Shown here piece after piece: positions 54,242 to 63,447 of a stretch of 64,000 nucleotides of DNA. The DNA lies in the NCBI RefSeq assembly GCF_014647075.1, contig NZ_BMOM01000016.1, positions 14,706 through 78,705 of the forward strand. Reading direction: 5' to 3'. Under the pieces are notes generated by a model. It was not told the origin of the DNA and did not search any database. It worked only from the letters and a program-made list of their open reading frames with translations. This DNA comes from Deinococcus aerophilus (GTDB lineage: Bacteria; Deinococcota; Deinococci; Deinococcales; Deinococcaceae). A program made the position numbers and the translations under genes. Each line of letters opens with the position of its first letter. The first letter of the stretch is position 1.

Positions 54242-55269
54242 AAGCGGCCGCCTTGACCCCGGCGGGTCCGGATGGGACGCCGGACGCTGGCCTGAGCCGC
54301 GTGTCGCCCCCCGCCCTGACCACCCACCACCTCTCCAGGTCCTTCGGTCCGGTTCAGGCGGTGCACGACGTCTCGCTTCATGTGGAGGCAGGAGAAACGC
54401 TGGCCCTGCTGGGGCCGTCGGGCTGTGGCAAGAGCACGGTGCTGCGGCTGGTGGCCGGGCTGGAGCGTCCGGATGCGGGGCGCGTGGAGGTCGGCGGGCG
54501 CGACGTGACCGGGCGGCCCCCGGAGACGCGGCACCTCGGGCTGGTATTTCAGGATTACGCGCTGTTTCCGCACCTGAGCGTGCTGGACAATGTGGCCTAC
54601 GGTCCCCGCATGCGCGGCGTGGCGCGGGCTGGGGCGTACGAACAGGCGCGCGAGGCGCTGGCGCTGGTCAACCTGTCGGAGCTGGAGGCCCGCCGCCCCG
54701 CCCAACTGTCCGGCGGGCAGGCGCAGCGGGTCGCCCTGGCCCGCGCGCTGGCGACCCGCTCGCCGCTGCTGCTGCTGGACGAGCCGCTGTCCAACCTCGA
54801 CGAGCGGCTGCGCGCCGAACTGCGGAGCGACCTGCACGACCTGTTTGACCGGGTGGGGGCCGGCGTGCTGCTCGTCACGCACGATCAGCGCGAGGCCCTG
54901 GCCCTGGCCGGGCGCGTGGCGATCATGCGCGCCGGACGCCTGGTGCAGACGGGTACGGCCCGCGAGGTCTTTGCGCGGCCCGACACCGCCTGGGTCGCCG
55001 CCTTCCTGGGGTGGGCCAACGTGCTGGGCCAGGGCGGTGGGCAGGCCCTGCTGGTCCCCGAGGCGGCCGTCACGCTGGGCGTGGGCGAGGAGTTCCCCGT
55101 CACTTTCCGTCAGGTCACCGAGTCGGGCGAGACGGTGACGGTGAGCCACGACCTGGGCTCCCTGACCCTGAACCTGAGTTCACGGGAGGTGGGAGCGTTG
55201 GCCCACGACCGGCTGCGCCTGAGGGTAGAGCCGGAGCAGGTGCGCCGGGTCCCGGACGACCGCGGCTGA
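54238..55269 (+). CDS. ABC transporter ATP-binding protein (iron/thiamine importer type)
   Basis: ATPase of 343 aa. Walker A is [16 protein letters not shown]-loop [13 protein letters not shown], signature [15 protein letters not shown], Walker [16 protein letters not shown] and switch His [13 protein letters not shown]-terminal regulatory OB/TOBE-like domain follows residue about 245 ([19 protein letters not shown]). It pairs with the preceding permease. The presence of thiamine pyrophosphokinase two genes downstream slightly favours thiamine or thiamine precursor over iron; this is an inference. Confidence 0.92.
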
Positions 55270-55322
55270 CCCGGATGGTTCATACTGTCAGGGAACCCAC
55301 CTTCTGAACGAGGAGGAAGCTT

Positions 55323-56309
55323 ATGCACAAGGGTCGGAGATGGCAGGCAGGCTTCGTGATGATCGCTGTACTGTCCAGCGGAGCGCACGCACAGTACAGC
55401 GGGCCGCAGGCCGTGGTGTACATCGGGGACCGGTGGTGCCAGGGAGGATACTGCTCGGGCAGCGTCTACTCCGCCTTTGAGGAGGCCATGACCCGGGCGC
55501 TGAGCGCCAGCGGTTATGTGCAGGCCGTGCGGCAAAAGGACGCGGCCACCCTGCAGCTCACCGGGGGCGTCACCAGCGTCAGCGGCGCCGGCAGCGTCTG
55601 CCTGCCCATCGTGGGTTGCCTGAGTGGCAAGACCGTGCGCGCCTCGATGGAACTTACCGACATGGCCAGCGGCAGCGTGAAGTGGACCGAGAGCTGCGAG
55701 GGCACCAGCGGCGGGGTCAGCACCTGGGGCTGGTGGGGCGGCAGCGTGCACCTCAACAGTGACGAGGGCAAGGCGGTTGCCGACTGCGCCGGGAAACTCG
55801 TGCAGAAGCTGACGGGCAGCGGAGTTCTGCAGGCCTATCTGGGCAAGACCGGGGGAGCGGCCACCGCGGCCCCCACCACCACTGTCCCCCCCACTCAGCC
55901 CGTGCAGCAGCTGGAAGGAATGGTCGGGGCGCTGGCCTTTGCGGACATGAACACGCTGTTTACCAGCGATCCGTACAATCCGGTCAAGCTCAAGGAACTG
56001 AACGCGGCGGCCACAGCGACCACCCTGAGCGCCGCGGCCCGCGTGCAGCTCAAGGTATCGCCCCCCGAGAATGCCGGACCGTACCAGCTGATCGGGGTGA
56101 CCTACACGCTGCCGGACGGGCAGGAGAAGTTCGTGCAGCTGGCCATGACCTCCGACGCCAGCCTGAATCCGCGGGGAGGCACGAAATTGCTGTACCTCTC
56201 GGCCTTCAACCCGCTGCGCAGTTCCACGCCCGCGCTGGACGGCCTGAGCCGTAATGTGGAGACCCTGCTGAACGACCTGCACGCGGCGCTGGGCCTGCCC
56301 GCGCTGTAG
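55323..56309 (+). CDS. Exported protein, CsgG-like N-terminal half
   Basis: Protein of 328 aa. The signal peptide (WQAGFVMIAVLSSGAHA) is cut near residue 23. Residues about 25-170 read like a CsgG/FlgO-type domain (SAFEEAMTRALSASGYVQAVRQKDAATLQLTGGVTSV; SMELTDMASGSVKW). A Thr/Pro linker (PTTTVPPTQP) and a second domain (VQLKVSPPENAGPYQLIGVTYTLPDGQEKFVQLA) follow. Six Cys in the first half could form disulfides. GAGGAGG precedes the ATG. The role is unknown. Confidence 0.72.
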   Translation: MHKGRRWQAGFVMIAVLSSGAHAQYSGPQAVVYIGDRWCQGGYCSGSVYSAFEEAMTRALSASGYVQAVRQKDAATLQLTGGVTSVSGAGSVCLPIVGCLSGKTVRASMELTDMASGSVKWTESCEGTSGGVSTWGWWGGSVHLNSDEGKAVADCAGKLVQKLTGSGVLQAYLGKTGGAATAAPTTTVPPTQPVQQLEGMVGALAFADMNTLFTSDPYNPVKLKELNAAATATTLSAAARVQLKVSPPENAGPYQLIGVTYTLPDGQEKFVQLAMTSDASLNPRGGTKLLYLSAFNPLRSSTPALDGLSRNVETLLNDLHAALGLPAL

Positions 56310-56335
56310 GAGGAGCAGGCCGCTACACTGCCCCG

Positions 56336-56953
56336 GTGATCGCCTGGATTCTTGTCGGCGGACGGCTGACAGCCACGCCCGCCCTGGCCACCCTGCCGCG
56401 TCCAGACGTGGTGGTCGCAGCGGATGGAGGCGCACGGCACGCCGCGACCCTGAAGGTCGCGGTAAACATCTGGGTGGGCGACTTCGATTCGTCGGAAGGC
56501 CTGGAGATCCAGGCCCCACGCGAGGTCCACCCGGCGGCCAAGGACGAGACGGACGCGGAGCTGGCCGTGCGGGTCGCCCTGAACCGGGGAGCCACCGAAC
56601 TGGTGTTCCTGGGGGCCTTCGGCGGGCGCTTTGACCATGCGGCGGCGCTGCTGCTGGGGGGCATTCGTCTGGCCCGCGGTGGTCTGCGGGTCACCCTGAG
56701 CAGCGGCGACGAATGGGCGTGGCCGCTGCTCGCCGCCTCTCCCCTGTCTCTGGAGCTGCCGCCCGGCGTGACCCTGAGTGTGGTGGCGTGCAGTGACCTG
56801 CGCGGCCTGAGTCTGCACGGCGTACGCTGGCCGCTGCGCGCAGCGGATATCCCGCTGGGCAGCGGCTGGACGGTCAGCAATGAGACGACCGGGGATACGG
56901 TCACGGCCTCGGTGCACCAGGGCCACGCGCTGGTCACGGCCCTGTGGTCATAG
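56336..56953 (+). CDS. Thiamine pyrophosphokinase
   Basis: Transfers pyrophosphate from ATP to thiamine to make TPP. It has 205 aa: the N-terminal WILVGGRL... VVAADGGARHA and VGDFDSSEG (metal-binding GDFDS), KDETDAELAVRVAL and FLGAFGGRFDHAAALLLG are the family hallmarks. The GTG is 6 nt after TACACT (56324-56329). A perfect-stem terminator lies between this gene and the convergent lipoprotein hydrolase. Confidence 0.92.
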   Translation: MIAWILVGGRLTATPALATLPRPDVVVAADGGARHAATLKVAVNIWVGDFDSSEGLEIQAPREVHPAAKDETDAELAVRVALNRGATELVFLGAFGGRFDHAAALLLGGIRLARGGLRVTLSSGDEWAWPLLAASPLSLELPPGVTLSVVACSDLRGLSLHGVRWPLRAADIPLGSGWTVSNETTGDTVTASVHQGHALVTALWS

Positions 56954-56964
56954 CGGAAGACAAC

Positions 56965-57002
56965 GAACCGGAGGCGGGCCAATTCGCGCCCCCCTCCGGT
57001 TC
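56965..57002. terminator. Bidirectional terminator between convergent genes
   Basis: GAACCGGAGG (56965-56974) pairs perfectly with CCTCCGGTTC (56993-57002), 18-nt loop with further GC pairing. It sits in the 58-bp gap between convergent genes. Confidence 0.65.
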
Positions 57003-57011
57003 GGCCGAACT

Positions 57012-58439
57012 TCAGTTATGCAGCGGGGCGGCCACGTTGCAGGCAGCGACGCCCGGTCGGGTTTCACGGGTGTATTTGCAGCCGTAGTTGGGGTCGGCAA
57101 TCACGCTGGGCGTGGTCACGTCGTCTCCTGCGGGCTTCTGACCCGTTTTTTCCCAGGCGACCAGGGCATTGAAACCTTCCACCAGTTCTGCGGCGGCAAA
57201 GTCGCAGTGGCCCGGCGCACGGATGGCCCGCTGCACCAGCAGGTTGGACTTGCCGCTGGCGGCCACCGCCTTGCTGTACAGCTGCTCATGCTTGAACGGC
57301 ACGTAGAAATCGCCCAGGGTGTGCAGGGTCAGCACCGGCACATTGATCTCGCCGTTGACGCGGGGCAGCCAGCGCAGTGCCCCGGAGCGGGCCGGATTGG
57401 CCGCCGCATCGGCCTCGACGCGCAGGATCAGGTTGTTGAAGGCAACCTCGGCAGGGGTCGGGGTGGCGTCCGTGGTCCAGCGGTAGGTCACGCCCTTGTT
57501 GCCGTAGTAGTTTTTGGCCAGGATGCCCGTCAGCGTGCCGTCCGAGCCGCCGGTGGACAGCACGGCGTTTTGCAGGCTGCCCACGCTGAACCCCAGATCA
57601 AATACGGGACGCTCGCCGCCGGTAAGCTGCCTGGCGAGCGCCCGCAGCTTCGCACCCTGGCCGTCGTTGACCTGCCACAGCGTGCCGGACGTGTTCGTGA
57701 ACAGCGCGGCCTTGATGTCGGGCAGCAGCTTCTGGAAGTCCTCGTGCGGGTAGCGCTGCGCACCGTACCCGGCCATCTGTGCGGCGGCCAGGGTGTAATC
57801 GCCCAGCCACTGGAACTCGTATTCCTCGTCCAGGACTCCGCAGGCGGGCATCGCCGCGGCATAGGTCACCTTGTTTTTGGCGGTCGCCAGCGTTTCCGCC
57901 TCGACTGAGGCCGCCGCCACATGTCCGCCCATGCTGAACCCCATGATCAAGTACTTGCTGGGCTTGGCCTTGCCGGTCAGCTCGGGAAATTTCAGCGCCA
58001 GCGCGTTGGTGTCTTCCACGCCGGACTGCACGTCGTAGTAGTTGCTGGAATAGCTGCTTGCGGCCCAGGCGTAGCCCTGAGACAGCCAGTAGGCGCGCAG
58101 CGGCGGCGTCTGTACCTTCAGCTCCTCGCCGGTCCCGGCGTAGCCGTGGGTGTACATGATCAGCGTGCCGTTCCAGTTCTCGGGAACCTCGGCGGCGTAG
58201 GCGGCCTTGCCCTGCAAACCGTCGTACACGCCCTGATAGAGACTCGCGCCAGGCGTGGCGGTCAGCGTCGGCGTGACCGCCTTGAAGGTGCGGGTGTCCT
58301 GCGTGCGGGTCTGCGGCGTGGGCGGCGTGACGGCCGGAGAGCCGCAGCTGGCCAGGGTCAGGGTCAGGCCGGTCAGCAGCAGCGCCGCCTTGCGGGGGGT
58401 GGGAACAGCACGGGAAACGGCAGTGGGCAGTCCGGTCAT
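57012..58439 (-). CDS. Lipoprotein alpha/beta hydrolase
   Basis: Protein of 475 aa. The signal ends in the lipobox LTLASC near residue 32, giving a lipid-anchored mature protein. The hydrolase core has YAAEVPENWNGTLIMYTHGYAGTGEEL, nucleophile elbow YLIMGFSMGGHVAAAS (Ser), acid region TLHTLGDFYVPFKHEQ and His in IRAPGHCDFAAAELV. The layout suits a secreted esterase or peptidase-like hydrolase; the substrate is unknown. The ATG at 58439 has GGAGG 5 nt upstream. Confidence 0.82.
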   Translation of the reverse strand: MTGLPTAVSRAVPTPRKAALLLTGLTLTLASCGSPAVTPPTPQTRTQDTRTFKAVTPTLTATPGASLYQGVYDGLQGKAAYAAEVPENWNGTLIMYTHGYAGTGEELKVQTPPLRAYWLSQGYAWAASSYSSNYYDVQSGVEDTNALALKFPELTGKAKPSKYLIMGFSMGGHVAAASVEAETLATAKNKVTYAAAMPACGVLDEEYEFQWLGDYTLAAAQMAGYGAQRYPHEDFQKLLPDIKAALFTNTSGTLWQVNDGQGAKLRALARQLTGGERPVFDLGFSVGSLQNAVLSTGGSDGTLTGILAKNYYGNKGVTYRWTTDATPTPAEVAFNNLILRVEADAAANPARSGALRWLPRVNGEINVPVLTLHTLGDFYVPFKHEQLYSKAVAASGKSNLLVQRAIRAPGHCDFAAAELVEGFNALVAWEKTGQKPAGDDVTTPSVIADPNYGCKYTRETRPGVAACNVAAPLHN

Positions 58440-58592
58440 GGAGCCTCCAGGGCAGGGGGGCTGCCACCCATGAGAGGGTCGCAGGCAGAGAGTGCTGGCA
58501 GTTGAACGTTCGCAATCTAGCGCCCCAGTCGGCTGTTGTGTCAACCATCCGGCACGGGAACCCGCACAGTCCCCGCCCCGTACACTCGGGGT

Positions 58593-59246
58593 ATGAAAGC
58601 GAGACGTGGCCCGGGGTGCGGCTGTCTGGGATGTGGAGGCGGCACGCTGCTGGCTCTGGCGCTGCTGGGCGCGTTGGCATGGTTCGTGGTTATCCGGCCG
58701 GCGCGCGAATTTGTCGCCGCGTGGCGTCCCCCACCGGCCCAGAGCCAGCAGACGCAGAAGCAGACCCCACCGCCCGGCACCCCGCCGGCCCCCACCGCCC
58801 AGGATTCCCGGCCCCTGACCCAGAGCGACGTGCAGAAATTCGTGCGCGTTCGCCGGGACGTGCGCGCCGCGCTGGGCGAGAGCTTCACCGGGCTACAGGG
58901 CGTGTGGGCCGAGGTCCAGAGCGGCCAGGCCCCCAACCTGCTGACCGTCGTGAACGTGCTGCGGCGGGCGGGAAGCAGCGTCGGGCAGGCCCGCGCCGCC
59001 CAGAGCGCCGCGCTGGCCCGCGAGAACCTGAGTGCCGAGCGTTACGCCGCCATACGCGCCGGAGTCAACCGCGCCCTGGGCGTGCCCAATGTGGACTTCG
59101 CCCAGGCGGCCCAGGCCCTGCAGAGCGGGCAGGTGCCCACCCTGGATACTGCCGTGCAGACGGCCAGCCCCCGCGAGAAGGAGCTGATCGCTCCCTTTCG
59201 CCAGGAGCTGACGGCGACCGCGGCGCTGGGGCTGCTGGGGCTGTAG
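58593..59246 (+). CDS. Hypothetical membrane-anchored protein with Cys-rich N-terminus
   Basis: Protein of 217 aa. A short Cys/Gly-rich head (GCGCLGCGGG) precedes one helix (TLLALALLGALAWFVVI), then a Pro/Gln linker and a helical C-terminal domain (SDVQKFVRVRRDVRAALGESFTGLQGVWAEVQSGQ). No family is recognised. The Cys cluster on the cytoplasmic side is odd and could bind metal or be acylated. The ATG is 6 nt after TACACT (58581-58586). Confidence 0.65.
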   Translation: MKARRGPGCGCLGCGGGTLLALALLGALAWFVVIRPAREFVAAWRPPPAQSQQTQKQTPPPGTPPAPTAQDSRPLTQSDVQKFVRVRRDVRAALGESFTGLQGVWAEVQSGQAPNLLTVVNVLRRAGSSVGQARAAQSAALARENLSAERYAAIRAGVNRALGVPNVDFAQAAQALQSGQVPTLDTAVQTASPREKELIAPFRQELTATAALGLLGL

Positions 59247-59259
59247 GTCGGTCTGTGGC

Positions 59260-60279
59260 TCAGGCTTCCAGCAGATCGGCACTTCGCCACAGTTCCACCA
59301 GCGCGGCCGTTCTACGAAACCAGCGCACGCTGCCCTGCAACACGGCCTGAAGAAGATTGGTCAGCAGGCTCAGGCGATGGTCGTAAAGACACTGCTCCAG
59401 CGGGTAACCGGAAAGACCCGCCGCACACAGACCCGCGTGGTAGCGCACAATCAGCGCCGTATCGCGCTCCAGCCGCTCAGCTTCAGGAACGTCGGCTGGA
59501 ATCAGCATGAACATCAGGTCATGTGGCCCCAGACCGCGCTTGACCGTCGCCCAGTCAATGAGACGCAGTTCTGCACCACCCGCGGACTGCAGGACATTGC
59601 CCATCAGGTGCAGATCCCCGTGGATCATCGTGAGCTGGCCCAGGTCCACCCGCGTTTTAAAGACCGAGGGCCAGCGAGCAGCCACGCGCCTGAGCAGCGC
59701 CCTTTCGCTGGCCGTCAGCTCGTGACGCTTCAGAAAGGAGGCGGCGGCCTGCCTTGCAGCCTGTGCGTGGGCGGCCAGACCCGCTGCGTCCAGCACCTGC
59801 GGCATCCGCGTGACGTCCAGATCGGGCATCTGAAACGCGGGGGCCTGTAGTGCCGGCGCATCCCACCACGCGGCGTGAACGGCGGCCAGGAGATCGGCCA
59901 TTCGGTCCAGCACCGCCGCAGACGGTGGAAAAGACACCGGATGATGGGTTCCGCCCAGGTCTTCGAGCAGCAGCGTGCACTGCCGGGCAGCGGTATCGTC
60001 CACAAAGCCCAGCAACCTCGGCACCGGGAGCCCCGGGGTTCTGGGCAGCAGATCGCGGTAAAACCCCAGTTCCGGCAGACCGGCGGCGTACCAGTCGGGA
60101 CCGTATATCTTGGCAATCAGTGTTCTGGGCCCGCCGGAAGGCACGCCATCGCCCAGATGAAGGCGCACGATCCGGTCGGCGTGTCCTGTAAAGGTCTGCC
60201 CCTCCCTCACGTGCTGGACAGAAAATCCCAGCATCGGGCCCAGGACTTCCGGCATCAGCAGCCGCGACGCAAACGACAT
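59260..60279 (-). CDS. APH-fold phosphotransferase
   Basis: Kinase-fold protein of 339 aa with TMIHGDLHLMGNVLQSAG (catalytic loop) and ELRLIDWATVKRGLGPHDLMFML (metal-binding DW motif). The N-lobe has LIAKIYGPD (Lys) and LLLEDLGGTHHPVS hinge. It belongs to the choline/aminoglycoside kinase group; the DW motif and long C-lobe suggest a small-molecule or metabolite kinase rather than a resistance enzyme. The ATG at 60279 is 6 nt after TACCCT (60286-60291). Confidence 0.8.
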   Translation of the reverse strand: MSFASRLLMPEVLGPMLGFSVQHVREGQTFTGHADRIVRLHLGDGVPSGGPRTLIAKIYGPDWYAAGLPELGFYRDLLPRTPGLPVPRLLGFVDDTAARQCTLLLEDLGGTHHPVSFPPSAAVLDRMADLLAAVHAAWWDAPALQAPAFQMPDLDVTRMPQVLDAAGLAAHAQAARQAAASFLKRHELTASERALLRRVAARWPSVFKTRVDLGQLTMIHGDLHLMGNVLQSAGGAELRLIDWATVKRGLGPHDLMFMLIPADVPEAERLERDTALIVRYHAGLCAAGLSGYPLEQCLYDHRLSLLTNLLQAVLQGSVRWFRRTAALVELWRSADLLEA

Positions 60280-60352
60280 GAACCCAGGGTAAATCAGGCA
60301 AGTGTCTCTTCCCTCGCCCCCTGGGGACCGGGCCTCCGCTAAGGTACGGAGC

Positions 60353-61728
<1,376 letters not shown>

Positions 61729-61732
<4 letters not shown>

Positions 61733-62157
61733 CCGTCATGCACGCCACCCCGGACGTGATCCGGGTGCTGAAAGAGAACAAGGTCATCGCTGTGGTGGGC
61801 TTTCACCACGACAGCACCAAACCCGCGTACTACGTGCCCGAATACATGCACCGCCAGGGCTACACGGTCATCCCGGTCAATCCGGCGCTGGCCGCGCGCG
61901 GCGAAAGCTATTTCGGCCACAAGGCGGTGGCCACGCTGGCCGAGATCAGCATGCCGGTGGACATCGTGGACATCTTCCGCCGCAGCGACCGGGTGCCCGA
62001 CCACCTCGACGACATCCTGAGCATGCAGCCGCTCCCCAGGGTGGTGTGGATGCAACTCGGCATCCGCAACGACCGGGTGGCCCGGGAACTCACGGCGCGC
62101 GGCATTGACGTCGTTCAGGACCGCTGCCTGCTCGCCGACCACCGCGCGCTGCTGTAG
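61729..62157 (+). CDS. CoA-binding (YccU-like) protein
   Basis: Rossmann-fold CoA_binding domain protein of 142 aa: VIAVVGFHHDSTKPAYYVPEYMHRQGYTVIPVNP, then VDIVDIFRRSDRVPDHLDDIL and VVWMQLGIRNDRVARELTARGIDVVQDRCLLADHRALL. The start TTG overlaps the hemL stop as TTGA and has AAAGGAG 7 nt upstream; the ATG at 61738 is a weaker choice. The proposed Tn7-like insertion lies about 130 bp past its stop. Confidence 0.85.
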
Positions 62158-62200
62158 CCTGCCCCCATTCCGACACCCGGCCCAACAATCCGGTCAGAAA

Positions 62201-62224
62201 GTGGCCCCCACATGCAGGGGCCGC
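62201..62224 (+). terminator. Hairpin after the CoA-binding gene
   Basis: GGCCCC (62203-62208) pairs with GGGGCC (62217-62222), extendable by a G-U and a G-C pair. It lies 44 bp past the stop; followed by CTTCCCTTTGG, a weak U tract. Confidence 0.5.
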
Positions 62225-62300
62225 TTCCCTTTGGGACGGTCTGCACCCGCTGTTCTGCCCCGTCTGCCTGCCTGTTCTATCCGCCTGGGCTGTTGTGACG

Positions 62301-62323
62301 TTCAGACCAGAACTGAACTGGAA
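62301..62323 (+). repeat. Direct repeat A (candidate TnsB site)
   Basis: 23-bp unit with core AACTGAACTG at 62311-62320. It differs from copy C at only two positions. It begins 10 bp inside the proposed transposon terminus. Confidence 0.65.
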
Positions 62324-62327
62324 CACG

Positions 62328-62347
62328 GGGTCAAGAGGCCCTTTTTT
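62328..62347 (+). terminator. Intrinsic terminator inside the transposon end
   Basis: GGGTC (62328-62332) pairs with GGCCC (62337-62341), one G-U pair, loop AAGA, followed by six T. It would stop transcripts entering the element from the host side, ahead of the tnsA-like gene. Confidence 0.6.
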
Positions 62348-62368
62348 CATTTCAAAACTGAACTGATT
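62346..62368 (+). repeat. Direct repeat B (candidate TnsB site)
   Basis: 23-bp unit with core AACTGAACTG at 62356-62365, opening with TTCA like copies A and C; the ends of the unit diverge. It starts 45 bp after copy A. Confidence 0.6.
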
Positions 62369-62398
62369 GCAGAGGAAACCCGAACTGCATCTCAGAAT

Positions 62399-62421
62399 TT
62401 CAAACCAAAACTGAACTGGAA
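62399..62421 (+). repeat. Direct repeat C (candidate TnsB site)
   Basis: 23-bp unit with core AACTGAACTG at 62409-62418, two mismatches to copy A. It starts 53 bp after copy B. A partial AACTG (near 62383) lies between B and C. Confidence 0.65.
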
Positions 62422-62518
62422 TCTTCCCTCATACTTCGCTCAAAGAGGCAAGCTGGGCTGCATCTTCATCGTGACTCATCTAAGCCTCATGTTAGGCTGG
62501 GTTTTAGTCTGTACCTTG

Positions 62519-62531
62519 TCTGGTAACCAGA
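62519..62531 (+). promoter_or_regulatory. Palindrome upstream of the tnsA-like gene
   Basis: TCTGGTAACCAGA (6-bp arms around one base) followed by TTTTT, 43 bp before the tnsA-like ATG. It could be an operator for an element-encoded regulator or a weak terminator/attenuator. Confidence 0.4.
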
Positions 62532-62574
62532 TTTTTCGGTCACAGCGTAATCTGGCAGTGGTCAGGAGACAGAC

Positions 62575-63447
62575 ATGAAGCGGAAATCGTTCTACACGGG
62601 AATCGTTTCCCGCAAAGGAACCGCGGCCCTCGCCCGACTGGGGTGCCGCGTCCGTTTCGAGAGCAGCATCGAAGAAGGCTGCCTGTATCTTCTGGACTAC
62701 GATCACGACGTCTTGAGTGTGACGCGGGCTCCCTCCGTGCCGTACCGCGACGCCGACAACAAGCTCCGCAGCTACACCGCCGACTTCACCGTCGGCCGCC
62801 AGGGGTCAACGGTTAAAGCACCATCCGCCCACGATCCCAACTCGGCTGCGCCCGGGGGCCCACTGGACCAACGCGTCCAGGAAACGCTCGAGTGCAAGCC
62901 CGTCAGCTTTCTCGCGACCCAAGGCATCGACGAGGAAGTCCTCTGGAAGGCCCGTGCGCAGGCCCTTCAGGTTTTAGGAATGCCGCTCAGGTTCGTGACG
63001 GATGAAGAGGTCTTCAGCGCGAAGCACGCCCACGCGCGGGCCTTCGGGCCCTACTTCGCCGTTATCCCTGATCCCCTGCTGGCGAGCGCCGTTCTGGCTG
63101 CTGCCGACGAGGAGCCCGCTCCGATCAAACTGGTCGTCGAGCGGGCGTGTGCGAGGCTCCGAGAGCCACCTAACGATCGCCGCCGTGGGTTCCCTGCCAG
63201 TTCTCAGGCAGGGAGCGGCGAATCGGAACTGACGCAAAGAGTGATGGATCGACTCGAATCGTACGTACACGCTGCCGCGGCGCATCTGATCGCCCGGCGA
63301 GTGCTGGCCGCGGACGAATCGGTTGAACCGACACACCCTTTGTGCGTCGTACGCCGGTCGTCCACGCTGGCCGCGTGGCGCGGAGGCGAACGCACCCATG
63401 AACAGCGAAACGCAGCCCGACCAGAGTCTTCCTTCCGAATTCGTTGA
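62575..63447 (+). CDS. TnsA-type transposon endonuclease
   Basis: Protein of 290 aa. Its first 145 residues match the TnsA N-terminal nuclease domain, which cuts the non-transferred strand in Tn7-type transposition. Catalytic candidates of the PD-(D/E)xK fold are Glu33/34 (FESSIEEGCLYLLDYDHDV), Asp70 (RSYTADFTV) and Glu106-x-Lys108 (TLECKPVSF). An insert of about 30 residues sits between Asp70 and ECK. The C-terminal 145 residues, expected to contact TnsC, are divergent and the last 17 codons overlap the next ORF. AGGAG precedes the ATG. The partner TnsB and TnsC genes should lie to the right. Confidence 0.75.
   Translation: MKRKSFYTGIVSRKGTAALARLGCRVRFESSIEEGCLYLLDYDHDVLSVTRAPSVPYRDADNKLRSYTADFTVGRQGSTVKAPSAHDPNSAAPGGPLDQRVQETLECKPVSFLATQGIDEEVLWKARAQALQVLGMPLRFVTDEEVFSAKHAHARAFGPYFAVIPDPLLASAVLAAADEEPAPIKLVVERACARLREPPNDRRRGFPASSQAGSGESELTQRVMDRLESYVHAAAAHLIARRVLAADESVEPTHPLCVVRRSSTLAAWRGGERTHEQRNAARPESSFRIR

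Larger units (their letters stand above)
62158..62574. other. 417-bp non-coding region between the CoA-binding gene and tnsA-like gene
   Basis: No gene is seen here. From left to right it holds a GC-rich hairpin for the upstream gene (62201-62224), a candidate transposon terminus (62291), three direct repeats (62301-62421), an intrinsic terminator (62328-62347), a short inverted pair AGCCT/AGGCT (62483-62498), a 13-bp palindrome (62519-62531) and an AGGAG before the tnsA-like ATG. From about 62300 it is clearly AT-richer than the rest of the window. Confidence 0.7.
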
